Assembly: GCA_037178855.1 (NCBI GenBank)
Contig: JASJZC010000002.1
Span: 3,410,001 to 3,474,000, forward strand
Length of the DNA stretch: 64,000 bases
DNA from: Oscheius sp. JU75
Lineage: Eukaryota > Nematoda > Chromadorea > Rhabditida > Rhabditidae
Direction of reading: 5' to 3'
Shown: positions 36,951 through 47,321 of the stretch, piece by piece
Numbering within the stretch: the stretch's first letter is position 1
Layout: the number at the start of each line of letters is the position of its first letter
Program-made: the position numbers and the translations under genes
The notes under the pieces: model-generated
The model's database searches: none
What the model was told of the DNA's origin: nothing
What the model saw: only the letters and a program-made list of their open reading frames with translations

Positions 36951-38639
36951 TTAGATGCTGGCGTAGGGCGAATCGAGCTGCTGGACATCTCCCGATCCAC
37001 TTCCCTCGCCGGAGGCTGTTCCCGAGCCTTCTTCTCCAGAACCCACCTCGCCGGAGGCTGTTCCCGAGCCTTCTTCTCCAGAACCCTCCTCTCCGGAGCC
37101 AGATCCCTGATTGCGGCAGGCGTCCACGGCTCCTGGATAGTCGCAAAGAACTGAAAACTGATTTTTAGAGAGGAAAGATCAAGTTGACTGACCGCGTGTT
37201 TCGTCGAAGGCCAATTTGCTCGGACAGTAGAGGATGTTGGTGATGCCGTTGGAACATCCGATCAGTGTCGAGCTGCAGCCATCAGCGTAGAATCCATCAG
37301 CTCTGTTGTCACAAGTATCTGAACTTGTTCGATTAGGAGAGAAAAGCAAACTTACTAGAATTTAAAGCACTGGAGTAGGGGAAATCGAATCCACTTCCTT
37401 CTCCGCTGGACTCCCCACTAGCCTCTCCGCTGGACTCTCCGCTAGCCTCTCCACTTCCGCTCTCGTCGCCGGATCCTTCTCCACTGCCGTTGTTGCATTC
37501 CGGCACGGCCTTAGGGTAGTCGCAGAGCTTGCGCTCGCCGTCGAATGCCAGCTGGGCGGGACAGTTCATGGGCTGGATGAAGTCTAAATCAGAGTGTTTT
37601 GGATAGGATCAAAGGCTTACCTCCGGTGCAGGCGTAGAAAGTGTCGCTGCAATTTCCATACGAATAGAATCCGTCGGCTGGGCACATCGTGTTCGGCTTC
37701 AGCGGACATCCATCGACCTCGTAGTCGTAGTTGCAGACCTGGGTTTGCGGATCGAAGACGAGCGGCCAGGGACAGGTCATGATGTGGGAGAGACCGGAAC
37801 CACAGGCCAGGAAGAGAGGAGAGCACGTGTCGACTTCGAAGAGACCGTCCGAGGAGCATTCTGCAAAATATATTCGACTAGAAAACTGGAAGACCTGCCG
37901 TCATCATTGGCAATGTTCTGGCACTCCTTAGCCTCGTCCATGTTTGTGCAGCCTCCCTTCATGTAGACTTGGCCGGCAGGGCACTCGAACATGGATCCTG
38001 TGCCGTTGACGCATCTGGCCATGGTGGTAGAGCACTGGGAGACCGGGTGGAAGCCGTTGGGAAGACCGTCGCAGAAAGAGCTCGGGAGGCTGGCCGACGG
38101 AAGGATCGAGGCGCTGCTGTCCATGGCCCGACAGAATGTGACGTCGGCCGGCGGTACACAGCTCTCGGCTAGCTGAAATCATGTTTTTAGAAGCAAAAAA
38201 AGGAAACAAATTTACCTCATCGAACCATAGAGAGAAGGGACAGACGAGCTCGACGACCTTTCCCTCTTCGGTGCAGACGGAGACTTCCTGACCGCAGCCC
38301 TTGGCGTAGAGGCCAGGAGTACATGTAGCAGAGCCTTCTTCGACGCCCGGGAATCCTCGAAGGATTCCCGGAGGCAGGGCGAAGGCTGGAGCTGCTGAAA
38401 ACGGTAAAGTTTAAAATGAAACGTGGAAACGGATGTCATATCGGTGATAAATCTACTCAGCTGCCAGTTTTACAACAAAAGAAACATCAGAAATAGGTAG
38501 AAGGCTATCAAAAGAGCGTTCTCCTCCCATGCAACACGGGATTCAGAGACAACGAAAGAAAGAAAGCTAAAGAAATCAATGGAAAGAGATTCGACTTACT
38601 GAAAAGGACGAATCCTAGCAGTTTCAGGACGGCTGCCAT
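36951..38639 (-). CDS. CPG-like secreted proteoglycan with five peritrophin-like domains
   Basis: Seven exons: 38600-38639, 38216-38394, 37899-38172, 37621-37860, 37356-37583, 37193-37318, 36951-37150, 428 aa. A signal peptide ([13 protein letters not shown]) is followed by five six-Cys chitin-binding (CBM14/peritrophin-A-like) modules, seen as repeats of ADGFYS/ADGFYA ... C ... CP..LAFD....LCDYP ... C. Between modules 4 and 5 and at the C-terminus are Ser-Gly-rich stretches ([29 protein letters not shown] repeated twice) typical of chondroitin attachment. This matches C. elegans CPG-1/CPG-2, which build the eggshell and support early cell division. Intron 3 (38 nt) needs a GC donor (GACG|GCAGGT) to keep frame. 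The exact orthologue is not assigned. Confidence 0.86.
37861..37898 (-). other. Probable GC-AG intron in the CPG-like gene
   Basis: A 38-nt intron with GCAGGT donor and TTGCAG acceptor. The alternative GT donor four bases downstream gives a 34-nt intron and breaks the frame of the next chitin-binding module. Confidence 0.6.
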
Positions 38640-38867
38640 TCTTGAAAAAGAGTCAAGGACTGAATTTTTGGTAGCCGAGCTCCGTAGTGTAGATTCAGTT
38701 TCCCGCACTTTCTGCAACGATCGAATGCGGGGGATTCGAACCGTTTTTTTTCGAGCTGAATCTTGATTTTCCAAGGTGTCTACAGTTTCTATCGTTAGTT
38801 TTTCCACGTTATTCATTAAATGCAGAATAAGTGCAAAACAAAAGACGAACTAAGGCGGAACTAATAC

Positions 38868-39015
38868 AGCTTGTCCGTCAATTTATCCGGTTAGAAAACC
38901 TCGACGTTTCACTTCCTGTACAACCAAACTAATCTCCTGCTCAGTCATCCAGAGCTGCACCCGTGGCATCTATTTGTTTTCATCTACTGGTTTGAAAGTG
39001 ATTGGCTTTCGCAAC
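38868..39015 (+). repeat. Left direct repeat of the 39-kb repeat nest
   Basis: About 150 bp with roughly 75-80% identity by eye to 39267-39418. Shared blocks include TACAACCAAACTAAT, CCCGTGGCATCTA and CTACTGGTTTGAA. Together the copies flank a palindromic pair of tRNA-like sequences. Confidence 0.75.
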
Positions 39016-39052
39016 CGAAAATTTTTGGAAACATTCAGGAAAAATAATTCAC

Positions 39053-39130
39053 ATCGTCGGGGATCGTATCAAGAACCCTCACCGGCAAGCGATTGCCAAG
39101 CAAAGATGATAACCACTACGCCATGCGGAT
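39053..39130 (-). repeat. tRNA-like element, left half of inverted pair
   Basis: On the - strand: box A-like TGGCGTAGTGGTTATC and box B-like TTGATACGATCCCC. Shares CGGTGAGGGTT with its + strand partner at 39135-39206. Confidence 0.55.
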
Positions 39131-39134
39131 AGCG

Positions 39135-39206
39135 AATAAGTGGCCGAGTGGTTACCATCGTTGGTCGCGTATCGGTGAGGGTTTTTGGTTCAAACACCGT
39201 CATAGG
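39135..39206 (+). repeat. tRNA-like element, right half of inverted pair
   Basis: Box A-like TGGCCGAGTGGTTACC and box B-like GGTTCAAACACC with an expanded variable region (GGTGAGGG), reminiscent of Leu/Ser tRNA genes. No closed acceptor stem was found, so it is likely a pseudogene or mobile-element part. Confidence 0.55.
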
Positions 39207-39266
39207 GGGAACGTTTTCGATCACGCTGGACAACTTGCTGTTGTTTAGAATGATAAAAAAATACTA

Positions 39267-39418
39267 AGCTTGTTCGACAGTAATCCAGCTAGAAAAGCCC
39301 CCGACATTTCACTTCCCGTACAACCAAACTAATCCCTCCTGCTTAGTGGACCAGAACTGTCGCCCGTGGCATCTAACCGTTTTCAGCTACTGGTTTGAAG
39401 GTTTTTAGCCCTCGCAAT
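39267..39418 (+). repeat. Right direct repeat of the 39-kb repeat nest
   Basis: Diverged copy of 38868-39015 in the same orientation. The pair spans about 550 bp and could be ends of a non-autonomous element or a local duplication. Confidence 0.75.
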
Positions 39419-39773
39419 CACTCTTCTACTCTAGTTCCATGCGGATTCCATCTCTTCTCCAGACAAGACAACAGTTTTGACTGTACAAAGAACGGATCGT
39501 GTTCCCGGGTGAATATCCCGGCTGTTCAGTGACACAATTCCTTCGCAATCGAAGAGAACCCGGCCGACTTTCACCGCAGATAGGTGAAGATTTCTCTTGC
39601 GCCATCCCCTATATGCGGTTGTGATAAGGAGAAAGTCACTTTCACCTTATACTGGTTGCCCTCTCTCTCTCTCTTGTGGTCAATCCAGTCCTCTTTGCAA
39701 AAGTCACCAGTGGGCGTGACCACACACCGTGACCAATCTTCCCCTCTTTTCAGACTCTTCCTGACATGCTAAA

Positions 39774-42700
39774 ATGAAGATTTCCTTCTCCGGCAGCCTT
39801 TCCTCGGCCTTCGTGGCTCTTTTCTCCGTTCTATTCTGCTACAAACTTCTCCGAACTGCTTTAAGTTATTCTAATGTGAGTACGGAGTCCCTACCTACCA
39901 ATCATCATGTTCAGGTTTCATTGTTACCCTTGTTATTGTGTCTGTATATTTTCTACGAACTGTACTGGAAGCGACGAAACCTTCCGAATGGGCCGACTCC
40001 ATGGCTCGTGGCCGGAAACATGGCCTCTTTTATCTCAGGTAAGTCTACGATTGGTGTCCGAAGCCAGTCTCCAATGGTCTGCTCTGATGAAAGAAAAATC
40101 TTCTTCACTTACTGTCTCATTGTCTTATTACCTTTAGAGAGAAATGAGGCTCTCTGCTGACTCATTGTTCAGAATTTGGACACAAACCAGACTAGATACG
40201 AACTGACGGAACAGTTCGGAAAGAGGTTTAGCCACAAAAATGGCTAGAGTTACGGACACAGTACAGAACCACAGGAAGACAAGTCTTCGCACACGCCAAG
40301 TGGGCTTAGCGGGAAATTTAAAAAAAAAAAAATTAAAATTTGTCTCTTTTTTCCAACATTCCAAGCTGTCTTGAACATTGTTTCAGGCTGTTCATAGCTG
40401 CGTGTCACAAGTAAGTACCCATAGAAACATAATTTGTTGCAAAAAAATGGGTAAATGTAAAAAAACACAAGAAAGTCGAGGAAAATCTTCTTGGGAAAAC
40501 CAAGCATTTTTTAGGAAAGCGAATTGTAAGATCACTTAATATGTATGCAGGTCTTTAGCAAATGTTCGTTAGTTGAAACATTCGTTTCTTGCCATAGTTT
40601 CTGCTGCCAATCTTTCTCTTCCTAAGAGGTAATAGAATACAAGACAAGGTCAGTGGATCTGTGAAGAGTAGCATTGTTTCTGTAATTGTATGAGAGCCAG
40701 TGAGAACAGAACTTGAGAGCAACCATCTTTAAACCAGAAAGCCAGAGCGACTGAAGAGACAAAAATTATTCAGAAATATATAGTATACCTAGCGTTCCAA
40801 ACTGATGTTCCAGGTATCGAAATAAATGATCTCCTTCAGTCTTGGCGACGCAAATTTGGTGGAATCTTCACCGTTTGGATTGGACCGATCCCTTTGGTCA
40901 TGGTTGAAAAAAGACTCTCCCTCTCAAAAACTAACTTTAGGTGTGTGACCTCGACAACATCAAGAAGTACTTTGTTCAAAACGCCGACGTCTTCAGTAAC
41001 CGATGGCGCAATCATGTTACTGACACTTTTTTGGGTAGGTTCTCGAAGTGCATGACTGGTTCCCTCCGTCTTAAAAAAAAGTCGTGTATCCGTGTCAGGC
41101 AGGCAGTCTTTCAAATTGAGAGGATAATTAGCGTCTCTCACTCTGACCCCTCACCCAAATCTCTTCAGGCGGAGTGAACGGAGTTGTCCAAATTGACGGC
41201 GAGAAGTGGCGGGAACAGAGACGGTTCTCCCTCCATGTATTGAGGGATTTCGGAGTGGGGCGGCCTCTCATGGAGGAGAAGATTATGCAGGAGGTAGTTC
41301 AACTTTTGTAAAGCAGAAAACTAGGTTCAGGTCAGTGCCTTCTCTTCGTATCTCTCGGAACAGACGGGTCCTGTGAAGATGCATGATCCGGTAGCTGTCT
41401 GTGTGGGCAACATCATCAACTCGATGCTCTTCGGATTCAGATATCCACAGGTAGTTCCTATCCAGGACCCAAACAAGCTTGGCAGTGTTTCAACACTAGG
41501 TCTAACAGCGTTTTGGAAGCAGTGCGTGCTGACGCTGACCATCTTGACAAGTCTTGACAGGCTGACGCTTACAGGCACTTCAAACTGAACACAGCAGAGG
41601 AGGAGAGACAGAATAGTTTTCTAGCCAAGCGAACCCTCAAAGTTTTGGCATTTTGTTTGCCAGAGTGTCACAGTTCTTTCCCGGATTTCCCTATTTGGAA
41701 GAGTAACAGATCGACTATACTTGCTGAGAAGTCCGTGCACCCAACCATTTTTCCACTCTCTAGCTAGATCGATCTGCCAGAGAACATTCGTTTCTCAGCT
41801 CCTCTGGTCCAACCCATTTCAGGGCTCTCCCGAAATGAAGTCTCTCCACGAAGTTCTGGACGCCCAGTCTCATCTGGTCATGCATCCATTGATGGGTCTC
41901 TACATCGCTGCTCCCTTCACTACCAACATTCCATTGGTCAACTACAAGTGGAAGCTGCTACTGGAGCTGCGAACCAAGCTATGGGCGTTCCTTGAGACCC
42001 AGGTTGAGGTATCTCCCCAGTTTTGTTTGATATCTTGACTTCAGTCTTTCAGGATCACAAGAGACGATTCGAAGAAGGGCATCGGGTAGAAGATGACTTC
42101 ACCTTCACATATCTGATGGAAATGGAGAAGAGACGAGTCAGAGGAGAGGACATGGGCTTCTTTAAGTGAGTCACTCTGTCTCTGGTTTAAAGAAAACTCT
42201 TGAGTGACTGGCAGATGACTATGCTCCTGCTGGATCTTTTCTTCGCCGGAATGGAAACGACCGTGACAACTCTCAAATGGGGATTTCTCTTGACCACTCT
42301 ACATCCCGAGGTATCTTGTACCATTACCCTTGACTCTTGTCTGTCAGGTCCAGGAGAGAGTTCAGGAAGAACTGGATCTGAAGTGTACTGGAGAGTTTGT
42401 AACCCTTGCCGATCGGCCGAACCTCCCCTATACTCAGGCGACCATCAATGTGAGTCTATCTGGGTATCATATCGACTATTTCCGTCAGGAAATCCAAAGA
42501 ATGGCCAACATTCTTCCGATAAACCTGCCGAGAACCACGTCGGAAGAGGTACAAATCGATGGCTATGTCTATCCAAAAGGAACCTTTGTCATTCCACAGA
42601 TCTCTATTCTCATGCAGGTTCTTTATGCTTTTGGACAAACGAAAACATGCGGTTCAGGACGAAAGTTTCTTCCCCTCGCCGACATCTTTCAATCCGGACA

Positions 42701-42963
42701 GATTTCTTTCCGAGGACGGTCGTCTGCTTCGAATAGACGAATTTATTCCGTTCAGCATAGGAAAAAGACAGTGTCTAGGAGAATCACTGGCCAGAGCTGA
42801 ACTCTTTCTCGTCTACGCAAACGCTTTGAAAAAATTTACATTTTCTCAGCCTGTGGGGAGAAAATTGTCGACGAAAAGAATCCTGGGACTCACCGTCTCT
42901 CCGCCCGAATACGAATGCATCGTTTCTCCGAGAAAGATAGACTTGAATGGAAATGAATTGTAA
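39774..42963 (+). CDS. cyp: Microsomal cytochrome P450
   Basis: Twelve exons: 39774-39875, 39915-40038, 40814-40902, 40941-41034, 41169-41293, 41331-41450, 41823-42008, 42053-42165, 42205-42310, 42348-42449, 42489-42617, 42658-42963, in phase, 531 aa. A hydrophobic N-terminal anchor and a proline-containing hinge (LPNGPTPWLVAGN) are followed by helix C WREQRRFSLH, helix I DLFFAGMETT, helix K EIQR (ExxR), FNPDRFL, and the haem loop FSIGKRQCLGE with the cysteine ligand. All hallmark residues are present, so the enzyme should be active: an ER-bound monooxygenase, most like nematode clan-2 P450s that oxidise lipids or xenobiotics. Two introns are long (775 and 372 nt), the others about 40-130. 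I cannot assign a numbered CYP family. Confidence 0.92.
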
Positions 42964-43857
42964 ATTCTGCTTTACATTTGTCTTTCTCCTATTTTGAATT
43001 ACCTTGGCTTGAATTCCCGCCAATTTTGTAATACATTTCCGCGGATTTCAAACTGCATTTATTCATTTATTTCTTTTCTCAATCTATTTGAGATTTATTC
43101 ATTTTCTCCACCAACAGTGTTTTTCCCTTGTCAGAAAGGTGTAAAAACCATCTTAACTTCACCGGTTTATCATAAAATTTAATAGAATGTAGAGTATTTG
43201 GCATCACGAAAATTACGGTTTCGTATGCATGTATTTCTTGCTTTTTCTTGGCATTTACAGCCTTATTTCTGAGCTAATTGATTCGGAAACGGTCCGGTGC
43301 GTCCCCTAACTGGCCAAATTCGCACCGACAGCCCGCTATCGATCACATTCATCCCAGCTGCTCTGATGAGTCTTCCGTTCGTTGCTCCCGTAAACAAATT
43401 CTTTTTGCATCTTCCCTATATTTATATATTATTTTATGCAGGTTTTCTTGCTTGGTAACATTTTTTTGCCCAAAAACCTAGGCTGTAAAACGCCTCTCTG
43501 GACGATTCTTTGTCGCAACAGTCCGCAAATATTTGTGATCTCGATCCCGAGTGATCTGTCTAGATTTATTGCTTCTTTCGTTGATTTGTATCGAAATTTT
43601 TTGCAATATTTGAGCCCAGCATGAGGTGAACCTTCCGTTTCACCATTCCCAAGGTCATTGAAATGAGTAGCGCCTCTCTCCACTTGTCTCATCGGCGCTA
43701 ACAAATAGTGACTCATTCCTTCGAGTACAAGCACCTTTCTCTATCAGATTTCAACAAGTTCTCTGTCTTCTTCAGCTATTTCTGTTTTAGTTTTACTATT
43801 TTTCAATCGTAAACTTTCAGAGCTCCATGTGAGCAAGGATTTTGAAAATAAAGAACA
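42964..43857. other. Intergenic, no gene seen
   Basis: About 890 bp between the P450 and the next + strand gene; AT-rich with short chance frames. A TTTCAG at 43815-43820 may be a splice acceptor for a leader of the following gene. Confidence 0.45.
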
Positions 43858-44762
43858 ATGAGCTCTCCGATGTCGTCGGCGGCCGATGAAAAACGTGGTC
43901 CAGACGGCTGTAAGATGATTTTCGAAGCCATTTTCCTCTCAATTTCAGGCAGATACGACGACGAATCCGATCATCTATCGATCCAGCTCGTCGTCCGAGG
44001 CATCCGAGAGAAATCGCTCATGAAAGCGTCAAACACGAGTGTCTATCTAAAAAGTGACGACAGGTTCGATTTTCTGTTTTTTTTTCCATCGTCTGGTGTT
44101 TCAGAAGCCTCTCATGCACAATAGAAATAGTGAAAGTAGACAAGAAGAAAAAACCGCCAGTTCGGACCGTCGTCGACAGTAGATACTTTGAAGTGAGTTC
44201 TTTTATTTGTTCAAAACTCTTTACAAACAATAATCTCGATCAGTCCCAGAAATGTTGTCATGCAAGAGCAAATCCAGCACAGATGGCCGGACAGAACGGC
44301 TTAGTATACCTAAACTCCTCATATTTGTCTAAATGTGCAAATCTTACCAAGCCCATTCGGTAATACACTCCTTCATGCAATCCTAAAGTATTTTTTACAT
44401 GGTTTTTGGCATGAACGTTACCAAGAATCCGGGATTATTATTCGCTTCAACAAAAACAAAAGTCATGAAAAGGCAGAGGAGAAAGAGAAGAGCGGTAGAC
44501 ATTGTCTGGGAGAAGGTTTGAATAGGAAGGTTGCTTTTATGCGGCGCTCATTTGCACATTTAGACGGCCCATTAGTATTCCTCACGGTCTTGAGACGCCC
44601 GAAAAAAATAGCAAAACAAAGAAAGGTTGTATTCAGATCGCCAAATTCCCTTCCGAAATCTCCGATGTGACGTTCAAGCTGAAAAAGGACTGCTGTGCTC
44701 TGACAGTCCGCAAGAAGGTCCCCTGCATCTGGGGCAACGATATTTCCCAATATGGCTTGTGA
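43858..44762 (+). CDS. Small protein with possible CS/HSP20-like fold
   Basis: Four exons: 43858-43909, 43949-44063, 44105-44192, 44637-44762, in phase, 126 aa. No signal peptide or membrane segment. Alternating hydrophobic strands (HLSIQLVVRGI, LSCTIEIVKVD, VTFKLKKDCCALTVRKK) end in PCIWGND, which recalls the WxxL-type end of CS domains (p23/SGT1/CHORDC1 family, HSP90 co-chaperones). The similarity is weak and only by eye; I do not assign a family. Intron 3 is 444 nt. It precedes the next + strand gene by 271 bp, so the pair might be co-transcribed. Confidence 0.6.
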
Positions 44763-45033
44763 TTTTGTGTATATTTTGATTTCCTAGTGTGATAACCCGA
44801 GCTCACTTTCAACCTCACAGCTTTGTAACTTTCCCCAGTATTTTCTTCCCCTATTTACAAGGCATTTATGCACAATTTGTCCTCTTCACCATGAGCTAAC
44901 AGCCTGATCTGCATAATGTACGTGCTAATAAACATCACAATTATTTTTATTTTGGCTGGTACCCGGGATAGAGTCCAAAGTTTTTATCAAAAAAGTAGTC
45001 TATGCTGTTTGTAAACAGGTCTCAGGACGCAAA

Positions 45034-46521
45034 ATGTCCCAGAAGCCGAAAGACGCCGAGCAGGAACTCGAAAAGCAATATACGGCCTATCGCTCACAAT
45101 ACGAGACCTGGAAAGAGGCTAACAGGCTCGTTTATTGGAGGAGATTCGGTCATTTTCTCTCATTTTCAGAGGATCCATCGGGACACAGGCCTACAACGAA
45201 TATGTGACACAATTTGAGAACTGGGAACGAGACGTTGAGAAGAGAAGGAAAAACATAAGGGAAAGGGTAAGCTACAATTCTTATTTTTCCTAGTAATTCT
45301 CCGAGCTTTGTGTCGAAATAAATGCTGTAAGGTTTCTGAATTGATTTTTGTCTTCTAAGAGCTTTCAGCAGCCATTTTATCAAAAAACTCCATCGTTTTT
45401 AGCTCCAAAGCCTGCAAAGAATACTCGTAAAAAGTAGAACACAACTCTGACTGACAGAATTTTTTTGGATGATTCCACGAAACGCTAGTTTTACCAGAAT
45501 TCTCCTGATTTGATAACTGAAGAATCGGAAAAAAATGACACCTTAAACCAAAAATCTAACAAATTTAGGGTTTCTAAAGCTAAAAAGACTGCTTACAGTA
45601 AATATCGATCTGCTTTGGCAAGAGTATCCAACTTTGAAACACTGTAAAATCCTGCCGCGAGGTTTGAAATGGGTTTTTTTTATCGTGAGAGTTTTCCATT
45701 TATCTTTTTAATTTCGAAATCAACCTTGAACATTCTCTTTTCGCTCGCTGAAAACTTACCAGCTCTTCGATTTTGCAAAAATAACTTTCCGCAACCGCAG
45801 ATACACACGAATTCTTCCTCCTAAACTAGTCAAAACTTCCTAACTCTTCATTTTTCAGGCAGAACGAGAAGAACGCGAGGCGAGAATGAAGCAGCTGGAG
45901 GAGGAGGAACGTCAGCGGAAGACCCAAGCTCAAAAGGAGGCCGAGGATGCCGAAGCATATCTACAGTCGCAGCAGTCGTATCTGGCCCATCATCAGGCAG
46001 CCATCGAAGCCGAACGAGCCAACAAGACCCAGATGCAGACGGTCCAATACCACGTCGCCACACAGAATTACGGAGTCGTTCATGCTGGTACGCACTTCGT
46101 TTTCCTTATTTTCGTATAAAAAATTGTCTAGATGGAGCCTATGGATCCACAGCGGTCGTGGCAGCAACGATAAGTGCTCCTTCGGGCGGCGTTGCACCTG
46201 CCGGCCCGGCGAACGCGCCCGTGCTGTGGGGATCGAACAAGATTAACTACGATACAAAGGTATTTTACTCTTTTTCCATTCAAAAATCTATACTTTTAGG
46301 ACCCGATGTGGCAGAAGTGGGGTATTCGAGCAGCCCCGACCCATATTCCGATGCTGATGCGTGGCCCGACCGTCCCGACTGCCGGATGGATGGTCAATCA
46401 GGCAATGCTCGACAAGAAGAAGATAGTCGCGCCACAGCTCACACAGCCTAAGGTGCCGGTCCCGCCGCCCTCACTCTTTGCCCTACCGCCAATGCAGCCC
46501 ATAAAGGGCATGCTACATTGA
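45034..46521 (+). CDS. Charged coiled-coil protein, family unknown
   Basis: Five exons: 45034-45125, 45170-45266, 45859-46087, 46132-46259, 46300-46521, in phase, 255 aa. The N-terminus has spaced aromatics (YTAYRSQYETW, YNEYVTQFENW) similar in style to YLPM1/ZAP3. A long Glu/Arg/Lys helix with heptad character follows (REEREARMKQLEEEERQRK), then an Ala/Gly/Pro linker and a C-terminal segment with DPMWQKWG and a Pro-rich tail. The aromatic-rich start suggests an RNA- or splicing-related protein, but this is speculation. Intron 1 (44 nt) requires a GC donor (AACAG|GCTCGT). A TTTGTAAACAG upstream of the ATG could accept a spliced leader. Confidence 0.72.
45126..45169 (+). other. Probable GC-AG intron in the coiled-coil gene
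   Basis: A 44-nt intron, donor CAG|GCTCGT, acceptor TTTTCAG. The only nearby GT donor puts the next exon out of frame with a quick stop. Confidence 0.6.
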
Positions 46522-46934
46522 ACTCTTTTTGTGTTACGGGATCTCATAAATCAAGTTCAGCGAAACCACTCTTTTTAGCGTTCAGATCAAGTCCTCGGAT
46601 GTGAATGCGTCCACAAAGAAAATGGGGGCTGAATGATTGAACTTTTTACTCTAGAGCTTCGTTAGGGAAGGGAGATAGAGTTTGTCCGTTACAAACTGGG
46701 CAGAGAGGCTGAATCGATAGTCTATCCAGTGTTAATTCGTAACCAAAAGCAGTTTCAGAGTTGGGGGTAATTAGTGGAACAAACTTGTTTCAAACTTGGA
46801 ATTTTCTCCAAACCAACAGTAATTTCTTCTCTTCAATTGGAAACAAAACAAAGCGGAAGAAATTAACTCTCTTACGAAAAGAGTATAAAAGGCTATGACT
46901 AGAAAAGAGGAGCCATAGCATCGATCGGATCGCT
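46522..46934. other. MSP upstream region
   Basis: About 410 bp between the coiled-coil gene and MSP. It contains the MSP promoter with a TATA box at 46884. No exon seen. Confidence 0.45.
46884..46890 (+). promoter_or_regulatory. TATA box of the MSP gene
   Basis: TATAAAA about 48 bp before the MSP ATG, consistent with a short leader and strong cell-type-specific transcription. Confidence 0.6.
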
Positions 46935-47315
46935 ATGGCCACTGTTCCTCCCGGAGACATCGCTACCCAGCCCGCCTCGAAGATCGTCTTCAACGCGCCC
47001 TACGACGACAAGCACACCTACCACATCAAGATCATTAACACCTCTGCTCGTCGCATTGGATGGGCCATCAAGACGACCAACATGAAGCGTCTCGACGTCG
47101 ACCCTGCCTGCGGCTGTCTTGATCCCAAGGAAGCTACTCTGATGGCTGTCAGCTGCGATGCCTTCGCCTTCGGCCAGGAAGACACCAACAACGACCGCAT
47201 TACCATCGAGTGGACCAATACTCCGGACGGTGCTGCCAAGCAGTTCCGCCGCGAATGGTTCCAGGGAGACGGCATGGTTCGTCGCAAGAACCTCCCCATC
47301 GAGTACAATTCTTAG
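46935..47315 (+). CDS. msp: Major sperm protein (MSP)
   Basis: A single exon, 126 aa, against 127 in C. elegans MSPs. The sequence is nearly superimposable on the family: [83 protein letters not shown]. The immunoglobulin-like beta sandwich polymerises to drive amoeboid sperm crawling and, when released, signals oocyte maturation. Being intronless is usual for this family; it is the only intron-free confident gene in the window. It has a TATA box upstream and AATAAA directly after the stop. MSP is restricted to nematodes and is the best taxonomic marker here. Confidence 0.98.
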   Translation: MATVPPGDIATQPASKIVFNAPYDDKHTYHIKIINTSARRIGWAIKTTNMKRLDVDPACGCLDPKEATLMAVSCDAFAFGQEDTNNDRITIEWTNTPDGAAKQFRREWFQGDGMVRRKNLPIEYNS

Positions 47316-47321
47316 AATAAA
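47316..47321 (+). terminator. Poly(A) signal of the MSP gene
   Basis: AATAAA starts at the base after the TAG stop codon. Confidence 0.5.

Noticed and set aside
41451-41822. P450 intron 6 contains a short stretch reading VSQFFPGFPYLEE, P450-like in flavour
   Set aside because: The flanking exons already supply the region in order, and no donor follows the stretch, so an extra exon is not supported.
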